From Halorhabdus sp. BNX81 (lineage in GTDB: Archaea > Halobacteriota > Halobacteria > Halobacteriales > Haloarculaceae), in the NCBI RefSeq assembly GCF_029229925.1, contig NZ_CP107254.1, forward strand, positions 868,001 to 932,000: a stretch of 64,000 bases of DNA, given 5' to 3'. Positions within the stretch are counted from its first letter, which is position 1, and each line of letters starts with the position of its first letter. Below the pieces are notes generated by a model. That model was given only the letters and a program-made list of their open reading frames with translations. It did not search any database and was not told where the DNA came from. The position numbers and the translations under genes were made by a program. This document shows, in pieces, positions 16,710 to 25,192 of this stretch.

Positions 16710-18029
16710 TCACCCGTCGATCGCCGCTATGATCGTCTCTGTCGCAGCCGGCACCGCCTCTGCCACGAGCCGGGTCCAGACGTACTCGCTGTGAGCGCTC
16801 GCGACTGTCTGCAGGTCTGGGTCAGATTCCGTCAGTGCATCGTCCGCTTCAGTGAGCGTTCCGGCGAGTCGGGATCCGACGAACCGATCCAGTGGCTGAT
16901 CGGCTCCAATCAACGTCTCGACAGCCTCGATAGCCTCCTGTCGCGTGCTCTCGATAGTCGCGGCGTCAGGAGGGAATAGATCTTCCCCGTCGTCGATACG
17001 GGCGATCACCGTCTCGAGGGCGTCGAGGGCGGCATACACCCAGTGGGTTTCGCGAAGTCGATAGGCCGGGTAGGATCGCTGGTCGGACCAGACGACTGTT
17101 CGCAAGTCGTAGTCGGGATATACTTCGCCAAGCTTCTCCCCCAATAGCGCCATTCCCGGCTCACCTTGCCGGACGTCCCGCTCGACGAGCGCGTCCCTGT
17201 CGGGCCGTCTGTACAGCTTCTCGTCCGACTCCGACGGCCGGAACTCGACCAACCGTTCTCTGGTGGGTTCAACCAGCGTGGCGACGGCTTCCTCGAGGGC
17301 GTCACCGACGGGCTCGGGATCCGTCAGGCTCGATTCGTAGCGGTCCCGAACGAATCCGGCTGCGGTCGTCCACGCCCAGGCGCGCTCGTTTGTCGCGGCG
17401 TATCGGCCGATGCGGAGGGGACTCGTGGTGCCCCCGGGGAGCATGTCGTGATCTGTCTCGGAGAGCCCGGACTCCAGGGCACCGTAGACGACGACCGCCG
17501 ACTGGGTGTCGGCGGCCCGGCCCGGTAGCGCTTCTTCGGCCCGTTGTACCCTGTCTTCCGCCTGGGTGTTCGTGAGAACGACGTCGGCCGGCGACCGGTC
17601 GACAAGGACGGCTGCCCAGATGGCCGCCGCGCGCCCGGCGTGTGCCGCGGCATGGGCGGCGGCCTCGACAGTCCTGACAGTTCCGGACGCCGATCGCATC
17701 CCCTTGAGGGCCGATCGCGCTTCAGCCCGATGATCCACGATCGCCTCCCGGATCGTTCCGTTCGGGAGGCGTTCGGCAGTGAGCGGCTCGGGGACCGTTG
17801 CCAGCCGGCTCTCGACGCGCTCGCGGAGGTCACCACGCTGGGCCTCGGTCAGCGTCACCGGAATGACGGCGGGCCGATCCGGGACCGGTCGGTCGGTGAC
17901 CGACTCGAGACCGGAGCGGTCGAAGGCCGGCGGGTCGTCCCAGAAACCGTTACTGCTACCGAGACAGCCCGCAGTGGCCCCTGCGGCGGCGAGTGCGAGA
18001 AGGCCTCTGCGCGTATACAGTCGGGTCAT
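16710..18029 (-). CDS. Haloarchaeal lipoprotein of unknown function
   Basis: The 439-residue protein begins with a Tat-like signal (TRRGLLALAAAGATAGC) and a lipobox Cys22. The mature part is mostly alpha-helical with Arg, Asp and Ala-rich segments (VESRLATVPEPLTAERLPNGTI, AAHAAAHAGRAAAIWAAVL) and no known catalytic motif. It would be anchored on the cell surface. Six bases separate it from the second lipoprotein gene upstream, so the two form an operon. Both lie between the two copies of the aminotransferase 3' end, indicating arrival as a unit. Confidence 0.75.
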   Translation of the reverse strand: MTRLYTRRGLLALAAAGATAGCLGSSNGFWDDPPAFDRSGLESVTDRPVPDRPAVIPVTLTEAQRGDLRERVESRLATVPEPLTAERLPNGTIREAIVDHRAEARSALKGMRSASGTVRTVEAAAHAAAHAGRAAAIWAAVLVDRSPADVVLTNTQAEDRVQRAEEALPGRAADTQSAVVVYGALESGLSETDHDMLPGGTTSPLRIGRYAATNERAWAWTTAAGFVRDRYESSLTDPEPVGDALEEAVATLVEPTRERLVEFRPSESDEKLYRRPDRDALVERDVRQGEPGMALLGEKLGEVYPDYDLRTVVWSDQRSYPAYRLRETHWVYAALDALETVIARIDDGEDLFPPDAATIESTRQEAIEAVETLIGADQPLDRFVGSRLAGTLTEADDALTESDPDLQTVASAHSEYVWTRLVAEAVPAATETIIAAIDG

Positions 18030-18035
18030 CGGTTC

Positions 18036-18695
18036 TCACCCGCGGTGTCGTCGGTTGTCGTGGTACCCCCCCACTGTCGCGTTGCTCTCGATGACAGCAT
18101 AGTCGGTGGTGCTCCCCTCACACGGGAAGTGGCCACTCGAGCCGCCGGAGTGTAGGTCCATGTCGACGACGGCCGGCAATCGAAAGCAAAGGGCCATGCC
18201 GACCCGGGTGTCGGCCGCACACTGCTCGTCGGGCGGCCGGAGTTCACTGCAGTACTCGTACTCGACGTCGCTGTACTGCCAGGTCACCGAGTGGATCCGG
18301 TACTGGTAGCAGGACTTGGGCCGGATGTGTGTGACGTAGACCGTCTCTTCGCTGAAGTCCGTCGCGTTCAGGAACTCCCGCGTCGCGGTCACATCTTCCG
18401 ACGGCACACCCGGCTGGAACTGCAAGGCCTCAACCGTCTCCGTCGATCCCACCAGAAACCTGCCACCGGACTCGTCCTCGGGTGGGTCGAGGACGCGCCG
18501 GCCGTCGGGGTTCCGGGGTTTCACAACTGGCGGATCCGAGACGCTACCTGAGTTTTCGACCGTTGCGCGGTCGGCCTCACGACGGGAGGGGTCGGTGTCG
18601 TCGTTGCTCTCGTGGCCATCGCTGCTCACACACCCTGTCAGCCCGAAAACTGCCGGCACTGCCCCGTGGAGGACCTGGCGGCGAGTTGGGGACAT
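18036..18695 (-). CDS. Haloarchaeal Tat lipoprotein of unknown function
   Basis: The 219-residue protein has a twin-arginine signal (PTRRQVLHGAVPAVFGLTGC, lipobox Cys22), an acidic low-complexity linker to about 50, and a globular part with five Cys (in KSCYQYRIHS, YEYCSEL, EQCAAD, MALCFRL and FPCEGS) that may form disulfides outside the cell. It resembles haloarchaeal lipoproteins carrying a VTHIRPKSCYQ-type core, function unknown. It is the first gene of a two-gene operon with the 439-residue lipoprotein. It reads away from the aminotransferase, whose stop is about 60 bases upstream. Confidence 0.75.
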   Translation of the reverse strand: MSPTRRQVLHGAVPAVFGLTGCVSSDGHESNDDTDPSRREADRATVENSGSVSDPPVVKPRNPDGRRVLDPPEDESGGRFLVGSTETVEALQFQPGVPSEDVTATREFLNATDFSEETVYVTHIRPKSCYQYRIHSVTWQYSDVEYEYCSELRPPDEQCAADTRVGMALCFRLPAVVDMDLHSGGSSGHFPCEGSTTDYAVIESNATVGGYHDNRRHRG

Positions 18696-18755
18696 ACCTG
18701 TCGGTGAAACGGAACAGACTAAGTACTTTTCGTATACGATACTGAACGAAAGACG

Positions 18756-19904
18756 CTACAGCAAGTCGGCTTCGGCCAATCGCTCGACGCCTTCCCGAAG
18801 TCGTTCCCGACTCGCCGCATACGAGAGCCGGACGTACCCCGGCGTCCCGAATGGGCTTCCCGGGACAGTCGCGACGTGGGCTTGCTCGACGGCTTTCTCG
18901 GCCCAGTCCTGGTCATCCCCATCGACAGGGAGCATCATGTAGAACGCGCCTTCCGGTTCGGGAACGTCCTTGCCGTGTTCGGCGAACAGATCCACGAGCA
19001 TGTCCCGTCGCTGCTCGAAGGCCGCACACATCTCCTCGATGGTCTCGTCGGTGTTCCGGAGGGCTTCGACACCCGCGTGCTGGACGAAGTTGACTGCGCA
19101 GGTCACGGAATGGGAATGGAGTTTCCCAGCCTGGCCGACCAACTCCTCGGGACCGGCGAAATAGCCCAGCCGCCAGCCGGTCATCGCGTAGGCCTTCGAG
19201 AAGCCGTTGAGCGTGATCGTCCGGTCTGCCATCCCCTCAAGCGTCCCCAGACTCGTCGCTTCCCGACCGTCGTAGGTAATCTCCTTGTAGATTTCGTCGG
19301 AGATCACCGTGATATCGTGCTCGACGGCGAGATCCCGGACGCCCTCCAGTGCGGCGTCGGAGTACACCGACCCGTGGGGGTTGCCCGGCGAGTTGACCAC
19401 CAGGATCTCCGTCTCGTCGGAGACGGTCGCCGCGAGGTCGTCCAGCGCGGGTTCGAGGTCGAAGTCGTGGGCGGCGGTGTCGACGCGAGTCAGGCTCCCG
19501 CCCGCGAGTTTGACCATCGCCTCGTAGGAGACCCACGCGGGATCGAGCAGACACACCTCATCGCCGTCGTCGATCAGCGACTGGAAGACCTCGTACAGCG
19601 CCTGCTTGCCGCCCGGCGTCACGAGGACGTTCTCGCTCTCGTACTGGGTGAGGCCGTCGGCGTGCAGTTTCTCGACGATGGCATCTTTGAGTTCGGGGAT
19701 GCCATCCGAGGGGGTATAACCAGTGTTGCCCGCATCCATGGCTTCCTTGGCGGCGTCTTTGACGTTCTCGGGCGTATCGAAGTCCGGTTCGCCCACGCTC
19801 AGGTCGACGACATCGACGCCGTTGGCCTCCAACTCGGCGGCGAGGTTGCTGATCGCGATGGTCGCGCTCGGTTCGACTCGTGTGACGCGTTCGGCGAAGT
19901 CCAT
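18756..19904 (-). CDS. aspC: Class I/II aminotransferase, probable aspartate aminotransferase
   Basis: The 382-residue PLP enzyme has the fold-type I landmarks: SVGEPDFDTP at the N terminus, SPGNPHG at 172-178, Asp203 and Tyr206 in SDEIYKE, the Schiff-base lysine Lys237 in NGFSKAYA, and Arg245. It transfers an amino group between aspartate and 2-oxoglutarate, or acts on a related amino acid. I chose the ATG at 19904 (MDFAERVTRVEPSATI) as in the family; the open frame runs 77 codons further upstream without similarity. Its last 40 codons exist in a second, partial copy at 16558-16677. Confidence 0.9.
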   Translation of the reverse strand: MDFAERVTRVEPSATIAISNLAAELEANGVDVVDLSVGEPDFDTPENVKDAAKEAMDAGNTGYTPSDGIPELKDAIVEKLHADGLTQYESENVLVTPGGKQALYEVFQSLIDDGDEVCLLDPAWVSYEAMVKLAGGSLTRVDTAAHDFDLEPALDDLAATVSDETEILVVNSPGNPHGSVYSDAALEGVRDLAVEHDITVISDEIYKEITYDGREATSLGTLEGMADRTITLNGFSKAYAMTGWRLGYFAGPEELVGQAGKLHSHSVTCAVNFVQHAGVEALRNTDETIEEMCAAFEQRRDMLVDLFAEHGKDVPEPEGAFYMMLPVDGDDQDWAEKAVEQAHVATVPGSPFGTPGYVRLSYAASRERLREGVERLAEADLL

Positions 19905-20074
19905 GTGTATCTCTCTCCGTTCGGGTCGCCGGCGACAGTTCCTCACGAACCGGCTCCCGCGTTTCGTGGTGGGTGATGACCGCGCGGTGGGTAAAGGTGT
20001 ACCGCTCGACAACCGCGTTCGGATCACTCGTCCAACCGGAAGGATTCTAATCCCGGGGGGCCACACCAAGCGAT

Positions 20075-21946
20075 ATGCCCGAGGTTTCAGCCGCCGATTC
20101 GCCCTCCCCCGACGGACTCGCCCGGATTCGGGCAACCGTCGCCGCCCATCCCGTGGTCGTCGCTGTGCTCGCGATCACGACCATCGGGTTGCTCGCCCGC
20201 TTTGCCATCCTGGGATCGCGGATCGCCCACTGGGACGAGGCTCGTGTCGCCTACTGGGTCGATTACACGTTCGAGACCGGCCGCTTCGCGTACAACTCTC
20301 ATACGCACGGCCCGGTGATCCAGCACCTCTCGCGGTATCTCTTCGGCATTCTGGGACCCAGCGACACCACGATCCGAATCCCGGCCGCGATCATCGGCGG
20401 CCTGCTCCCCGTATCTGCACTGCTCTATCGTGAGCACCTTCGGGACGTAGAGGTCGTCATCCTGTCCGGATTGCTGTCGGCTAACGCCGTCTTGCTGTAC
20501 TATTCGCGGTTCATGCGCAGCGATCTGCTGGTCGCGACGTTCATGTTCACCGCGTTTGGCCTGTTCGTTCGGTTCTACGACACTCGCCGGATCCGGTATC
20601 TCTACGCGGCGACTGTCTGCATCGTGCTTGGATTCGGGTCCAAGGAGAACGCACTGCTATACGTTCTCACGTGGCTCGGTGCCGGGGCGATCCTCCTCGA
20701 CGTCGCGCTCTACCGGCCCCGAAACTACCGCGGCGGGCTCGATCTCGTCGCGACGAAGTTCGCTCAGCTCCGAAGCCGTCTGGGGGCCGTCCGTCAGCAG
20801 CCCAAGTTCTACGCCACACACACCCTCGGAATCGCCGTCGTGGCTATCGCGTTGTTCACCTTCCTGTTCGCACCGCGTGGCGGTGGTCTCGACGGGGTCT
20901 ATCATCCGCCGGCAGGACTGAGTCTATGGGCGGTGCTCGGTAGCCCCCTCCAGATACCGGACCTCGTGATCGACACGTTCTCGTACGTTTTCTATCCCGG
21001 TGGGGAGTACTTCGCGTTCGGGGACATGCACGCAGTCCTCTTCGATCGCAAGGGCCCGCCAGTCGTGGAAGCCACAGCTTCGACGTCAGCTCTTGAGGTT
21101 GTTCCCTACCGGCAACGCCTGTTCGCGATGGGGGGCGGTCTACTGGCGAAGGCTCCGGTTGTCATTGCCTTCGGGCTCGTCGGCGTGTTCTACGAGCGCT
21201 ATCTCGCCGAACGCAGTCGGACGCTGGTGCTGTTCATGTTCTTTGCCGCCCTGTTCTCGCTGATCGGCTATCCGCTGACGCTGTCGATCGACACGGGCTG
21301 GAAGTGGAACATCACCCACGTCGTCGTCCCGCTGGCGATCCCGGCGGCCGTCGGCCTCGGCATCGTCGGCCGGTGGGCGATCACGGCGTATCGACGGCAC
21401 GACTGGATCGACCTCGGCCTGTCCACCGTCGTTCTTGTGCTTGTCACGCTGATGATCACTGTCACCGCTGTCTCCGGTGCGTATCCTCCAACCGATCGCT
21501 CTCCGGACAACCCACTCGTTCAGTACTCACAACCCGCCGACGACCTCCGACCGACGACCGATCGGATCCAGCAGGTCGCCGCCACCCACGCGGGGACGGA
21601 TGTCGTGATCTACGACGGTTCGAGGGCTGGCGAACCGTATCTCAGGGAGGACCCCGATGATGCCAGCAAGGATTTCCGGCCGACCTGTACCGACTGGCGG
21701 GAACCGCTCCCGATCAACTGGTATCTCGCCGCCTACGACGCTGAAGCCGAGTGTGAAGACAGCAGCGAAGGTCTCCTCGACCGAATCGAAAGCGACGATC
21801 CGCCACCGATCGTAATGACTCGGGACCAGGATACTACCGTCCCCGAGGAGGCGCTCGAAAGGGACTACCAGCCCTACTCCTATCGACTCCGGACCCACGG
21901 CTCGGAAGCGACGTTTTACGTCCACGAGGACTTCCGTGAGGAGTAA
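20075..21946 (+). CDS. Agl23-like flippase-associated membrane protein (TIGR03663 type)
   Basis: The 623-residue protein has about 11-12 membrane helices and a soluble C-terminal domain after about 490. The N-terminal luminal motif HWDEARVAYWVDYTFETG with acidic residues and RFMRSDLL are typical of GT-C-fold proteins of the TIGR03663 family. In haloarchaea this family is called Agl23 and is linked with dolichol-phosphate-sugar flipping in N-glycosylation. It stands alone here between the aminotransferase and purK, so the context gives no confirmation. Confidence 0.8.
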   Translation: MPEVSAADSPSPDGLARIRATVAAHPVVVAVLAITTIGLLARFAILGSRIAHWDEARVAYWVDYTFETGRFAYNSHTHGPVIQHLSRYLFGILGPSDTTIRIPAAIIGGLLPVSALLYREHLRDVEVVILSGLLSANAVLLYYSRFMRSDLLVATFMFTAFGLFVRFYDTRRIRYLYAATVCIVLGFGSKENALLYVLTWLGAGAILLDVALYRPRNYRGGLDLVATKFAQLRSRLGAVRQQPKFYATHTLGIAVVAIALFTFLFAPRGGGLDGVYHPPAGLSLWAVLGSPLQIPDLVIDTFSYVFYPGGEYFAFGDMHAVLFDRKGPPVVEATASTSALEVVPYRQRLFAMGGGLLAKAPVVIAFGLVGVFYERYLAERSRTLVLFMFFAALFSLIGYPLTLSIDTGWKWNITHVVVPLAIPAAVGLGIVGRWAITAYRRHDWIDLGLSTVVLVLVTLMITVTAVSGAYPPTDRSPDNPLVQYSQPADDLRPTTDRIQQVAATHAGTDVVIYDGSRAGEPYLREDPDDASKDFRPTCTDWREPLPINWYLAAYDAEAECEDSSEGLLDRIESDDPPPIVMTRDQDTTVPEEALERDYQPYSYRLRTHGSEATFYVHEDFREE

Positions 21947-22047
21947 CCCGGGCTAGGACACTGGCAGTTCGTCCCTGGCCTGGCGTTTCCGGCTATCGGC
22001 CGGCAAGGCAACCCTTTTGCCCGCGCTGGTGAAACCGCGACTCACTA

Positions 22048-23244
22048 ATGACTACCACGCTACCAGGCCCGACCGTCGGCGTCGTCGGTGGGGGGCAACT
22101 CGGCCGGATGCTCGGCGAGGCGGCCGCCCCGCTCGGGATCGAGGTGATCGTCGTCGATCCGACGCCCGACGCGCCCGCGTCACCGGTCGTCGCCGATCAG
22201 ATCGTCGCCGAGTTTGACGATCCTGACGCGCTCGCCGAACTCGCCGAGCGCGCGGATTTCCTCACTTACGAGATCGAACTCGCCGGGACGGGCGTCCTCG
22301 AAACGGTGAGCCGGGAGACGGGGACGCCCGTTCACCCGAAGCCCGAGACGCTGTCGCTCATCGAGGACAAACTCGTCCAGAAGCGTCGCCTCGAAGACGC
22401 CGGTGTGCCGGTGCCCGAATTCCGCGGTGTGGACTCCGTCGACGAACTGCGCGATGCACTCGACGAACTGGGCTATCCGGCCATGCTGAAAGCCAGAGAG
22501 GGTGGCTATGACGGCCGCGGGAACGTCCCGATCGAGTCGCCCGACGACGTCGAAGCGGCCTTCGAGACGATCGTCGAGGCCGCGCCAGCTTCGACACCCG
22601 AAGATCCGTCCGGGGCGGCGATGGTCGAGGGATTCGTCGACTTCAAGCGCGAACTCGCCGTCATGGGTGTCCGGGGCGACGGCGAGCGCGATACCTTCCC
22701 CGTCACCGAGACGATCCACCGCGAGGAGATCCTCCGGGAAACTGTCTCACCACCCCGCGCAGGCCCGGCGGTCCGCGAACGCGCTTGCGAGGTCGCCCTG
22801 GACGTCCTGGATGTTATGGAGGGCCGGGGCGTCTTCGGCATCGAGTTGTTCCAGGGTCCCGACGACGAGATCCTGCTCAACGAGATTGCGCCGCGCCCGC
22901 ACAACTCCGGCCACTGGACGATTGAAGGCGCGCTCACCTCGCAGTTCGAACAGCACCTGCGGGCCGTGGTCGGCTGGCCGCTCGGGGCGACCGATCGACG
23001 GTCGCCGACGGTAACTGCGAACGTCCTCGGCGACGTCGACGAGCGACAGGATGCGACGCTCCGGAGCGTTAATCGGGTGCTCGAAACCGACGGCGTGTCG
23101 ATGCATTACTACGGGAAAGAGGCGGTCTCTCGTCTGCGGAAGATGGGGCACGTGACGCAGGTCGGGGACGACGACGCCGACCCGGGCGAGCTACTCGAAC
23201 GGACGCGTGAGGTCCGCGACGAGCTGACGTTCCAGCCGAGTTGA
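22048..23244 (+). CDS. purK: N5-carboxyaminoimidazole ribonucleotide synthase
   Basis: The 398-residue ATP-grasp enzyme begins with a Rossmann-like VGVVGGGQLGRML (GGGQLG at 14-19), and has an ATP-grasp core with ARE-GGYDGRGN and the metal-binding FGIELFQGPDDEILLNEIAPRPHNSGHWT. It carboxylates AIR to N5-CAIR with ATP and bicarbonate in purine synthesis. It lies 67 bases upstream of purE, which takes the next step, and the pair is probably one transcript. Confidence 0.95.
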   Translation: MTTTLPGPTVGVVGGGQLGRMLGEAAAPLGIEVIVVDPTPDAPASPVVADQIVAEFDDPDALAELAERADFLTYEIELAGTGVLETVSRETGTPVHPKPETLSLIEDKLVQKRRLEDAGVPVPEFRGVDSVDELRDALDELGYPAMLKAREGGYDGRGNVPIESPDDVEAAFETIVEAAPASTPEDPSGAAMVEGFVDFKRELAVMGVRGDGERDTFPVTETIHREEILRETVSPPRAGPAVRERACEVALDVLDVMEGRGVFGIELFQGPDDEILLNEIAPRPHNSGHWTIEGALTSQFEQHLRAVVGWPLGATDRRSPTVTANVLGDVDERQDATLRSVNRVLETDGVSMHYYGKEAVSRLRKMGHVTQVGDDDADPGELLERTREVRDELTFQPS

Positions 23245-23311
23245 GACGGACTGGAACGACATCTGACTCCATCCCGACACGCTTAGGCCACCTCCGCGAG
23301 CACACTCGCTC

Positions 23312-23950
23312 ATGACGAGCGAAAGCGTCCAGTCACTGATCGACCAGCTCGAAGCAGAGGCGGAGATGGACCGTCCCACCGATGAAACCCCGGAGATCGG
23401 GATCATCATGGGTTCGGATTCGGATCTCGACGTGATGGCCGGCTCCGAATCCGGCCGGCCGGGTGCCTACGACGTCCTGACCGATGAACTCGACTTTGTT
23501 GAACAGACTGACTACGAGGACGCGCCCGACGCGCGGTTCACCTTCGAGACGTTCGTCGTCTCGGCCCACCGAACGCCCGAACTGATGTACGCCTACGCCG
23601 AGACCGCCGAGGATCGTGGACTCGATGTCATCATCGCCGGCGCGGGCGGGAAGAGCGCCGACCTGCCGAACATGACCGCCTCGATCGCCTACCCGCTGCC
23701 CGTCATCGGCGTTCCCGTCCAGGAGAAGTCCCTCCCGTCGGTGATCGGGATGCCCCAGGGCGCGCCGATCGTGGCCGTCGACGCCGGGAAGTCCTTCAAC
23801 GCCGCCCTCTCGGCCGTCCAGATCCTCGCCCGACACCATCCGGAGCTCCGGGAGCGGCTCGTCGAGTACCACCAGGGGCTGAAACAGGACGTCGGCGAGG
23901 TCTCGCGGAGCCTCCACGAACTGGGGACGCCCGACTTTCGGGAGAAGTGA
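23312..23950 (+). CDS. purE: N5-carboxyaminoimidazole ribonucleotide mutase
   Basis: The 212-residue protein has GSDSD at 34-38, the SAHRTPELM motif with the catalytic His, and IAGAGGKSADLPNM where most class I enzymes read GGAAHLPGM. It is longer than bacterial PurE owing to an N-terminal helix and an insertion of about 25 residues (VMAGSESGRPGAYDVLTDEL). It rearranges N5-CAIR to CAIR. It follows purK, and purF lies 35 kb away in this window. Confidence 0.93.
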   Translation: MTSESVQSLIDQLEAEAEMDRPTDETPEIGIIMGSDSDLDVMAGSESGRPGAYDVLTDELDFVEQTDYEDAPDARFTFETFVVSAHRTPELMYAYAETAEDRGLDVIIAGAGGKSADLPNMTASIAYPLPVIGVPVQEKSLPSVIGMPQGAPIVAVDAGKSFNAALSAVQILARHHPELRERLVEYHQGLKQDVGEVSRSLHELGTPDFREK

Positions 23951-24087
23951 CGGCGTCGGGTCGGATCCTTGGCCGACCTCGACCGAATCTGCCGAAAACG
24001 GCAATATAGGCCGCCACCTCGCGCGTTTCCGGCTGAAACACTGAACCCTTATGTGGGACCGCCACCAAGCGATGCCAGAGTGCCCAC

Positions 24088-24495
24088 ATGAGCAATCCAT
24101 GGATCGCAATCGGGGCGCTGGCGCTCGTCGGGCTGGTCGTCCTTCTGGGGATGCTGGCGACCTCGGCGTTACTCCGGCCGAGTGTGCCCGAACGAAGCAA
24201 GCGTGCCACCTACGAGAGCGGTGAGGTGCCGACCGGCGGGACCCGCATTCAGTTCAACATTCAATACTACATGGTCGCGTTGCTGTTCGTCGTCTTCGAC
24301 ATCGAGACCGTTCTCATCTTCCCCTGGACGGTCATCTACAGCGACGCCGTCGAGGCAGTCGGCCTCTGGCGTGCGCTCGCGCCGATGGTCGCGTTCATCG
24401 GCATTCTCGTCGTCGGTCTCGGCTGGGCGTGGCGCAACGGGGCCGTCAGATGGGTAACCAGTCAACGCGCGGGACGACAGCGGATCGAATCATAG
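24088..24495 (+). CDS. nuoA: NADH-quinone oxidoreductase subunit A
   Basis: The 135-residue protein with three membrane helices carries the subunit A loop KRATYESGEVPTGG and the YYMVALLFVVFDIETVLIFPW segment that is highly conserved in complex I. It is the first gene of the respiratory complex cluster. A T-rich box around 24047-24055 (CCCTTATG), about 35 bases upstream, may be the promoter. NuoB begins one base after its stop. Confidence 0.95.
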   Translation: MSNPWIAIGALALVGLVVLLGMLATSALLRPSVPERSKRATYESGEVPTGGTRIQFNIQYYMVALLFVVFDIETVLIFPWTVIYSDAVEAVGLWRALAPMVAFIGILVVGLGWAWRNGAVRWVTSQRAGRQRIES

Positions 24496-24496
24496 C

Positions 24497-25192
24497 ATGA
24501 GCCAGAACACACATCCGACAGAGAGCACCGGCACGAAATCCACACGGGAGGCCCGGATGGGCGAGGGCGTCGACGATCGGTTCAACTCCCGGCTCCGTGA
24601 GGCGCTGGGCTCGACACCGTTCATCCTCACGAAGTTCGACCAGTTCATGAACTGGGCCCGGGGCTCGTCGATGTTCATGCTCCAGTTCGGGATCGCCTGT
24701 TGCTCGATCGAGATGATGCACACCTACTCGGTGAAACACGACCTCGATCGCTTCCACGCTGGCGTGCCACGGGCCTCCCCGCGGCAGGCCGACGTGATGA
24801 TCGTCCCCGGGACGATCGTCTCGAAGTTCGCCCCCCGGATGAAGCGCGTCTACGATCAGGTCCCGGAGCCGAAGTTCACCATCGGGATGGGGTCGTGTAC
24901 GATCTCCGGCGGCCCCTTCCAGGAGGGCTACAACGTCGTCAAGGGGGCCGAGGAGGTCATCCCGATCGACATCCAGATCCCCGGCTGTCCGCCCCGTCCC
25001 GAGGCACTGATCTACGGCGTCGCCAAACTCCAGGAGCGCATCGCCAACGGCGAGTCCTCGCCCGTGGTCGTCAAGCCCTACGAACTCGAGGAGTTCGGCG
25101 ACTTAGAGCAGGACGAACTCGTCGAGAAACTCACAGATCAGATCGACGAGGACGATCTCGTCATGCGGTACAACTGGGCTGATTCGCCATGA
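24497..25192 (+). CDS. nuoB: NADH-quinone oxidoreductase subunit B
   Basis: The 231-residue subunit carries the N2 4Fe-4S cluster ligands: the adjacent Cys68-Cys69, Cys134 in MGSCTISGG and Cys164 in IPGCPPRPEA. The N-terminal 40 residues and an acidic C-terminal tail are haloarchaeal extensions. Its stop overlaps the nuoCD start (ATGA). Confidence 0.97.
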   Translation: MSQNTHPTESTGTKSTREARMGEGVDDRFNSRLREALGSTPFILTKFDQFMNWARGSSMFMLQFGIACCSIEMMHTYSVKHDLDRFHAGVPRASPRQADVMIVPGTIVSKFAPRMKRVYDQVPEPKFTIGMGSCTISGGPFQEGYNVVKGAEEVIPIDIQIPGCPPRPEALIYGVAKLQERIANGESSPVVVKPYELEEFGDLEQDELVEKLTDQIDEDDLVMRYNWADSP

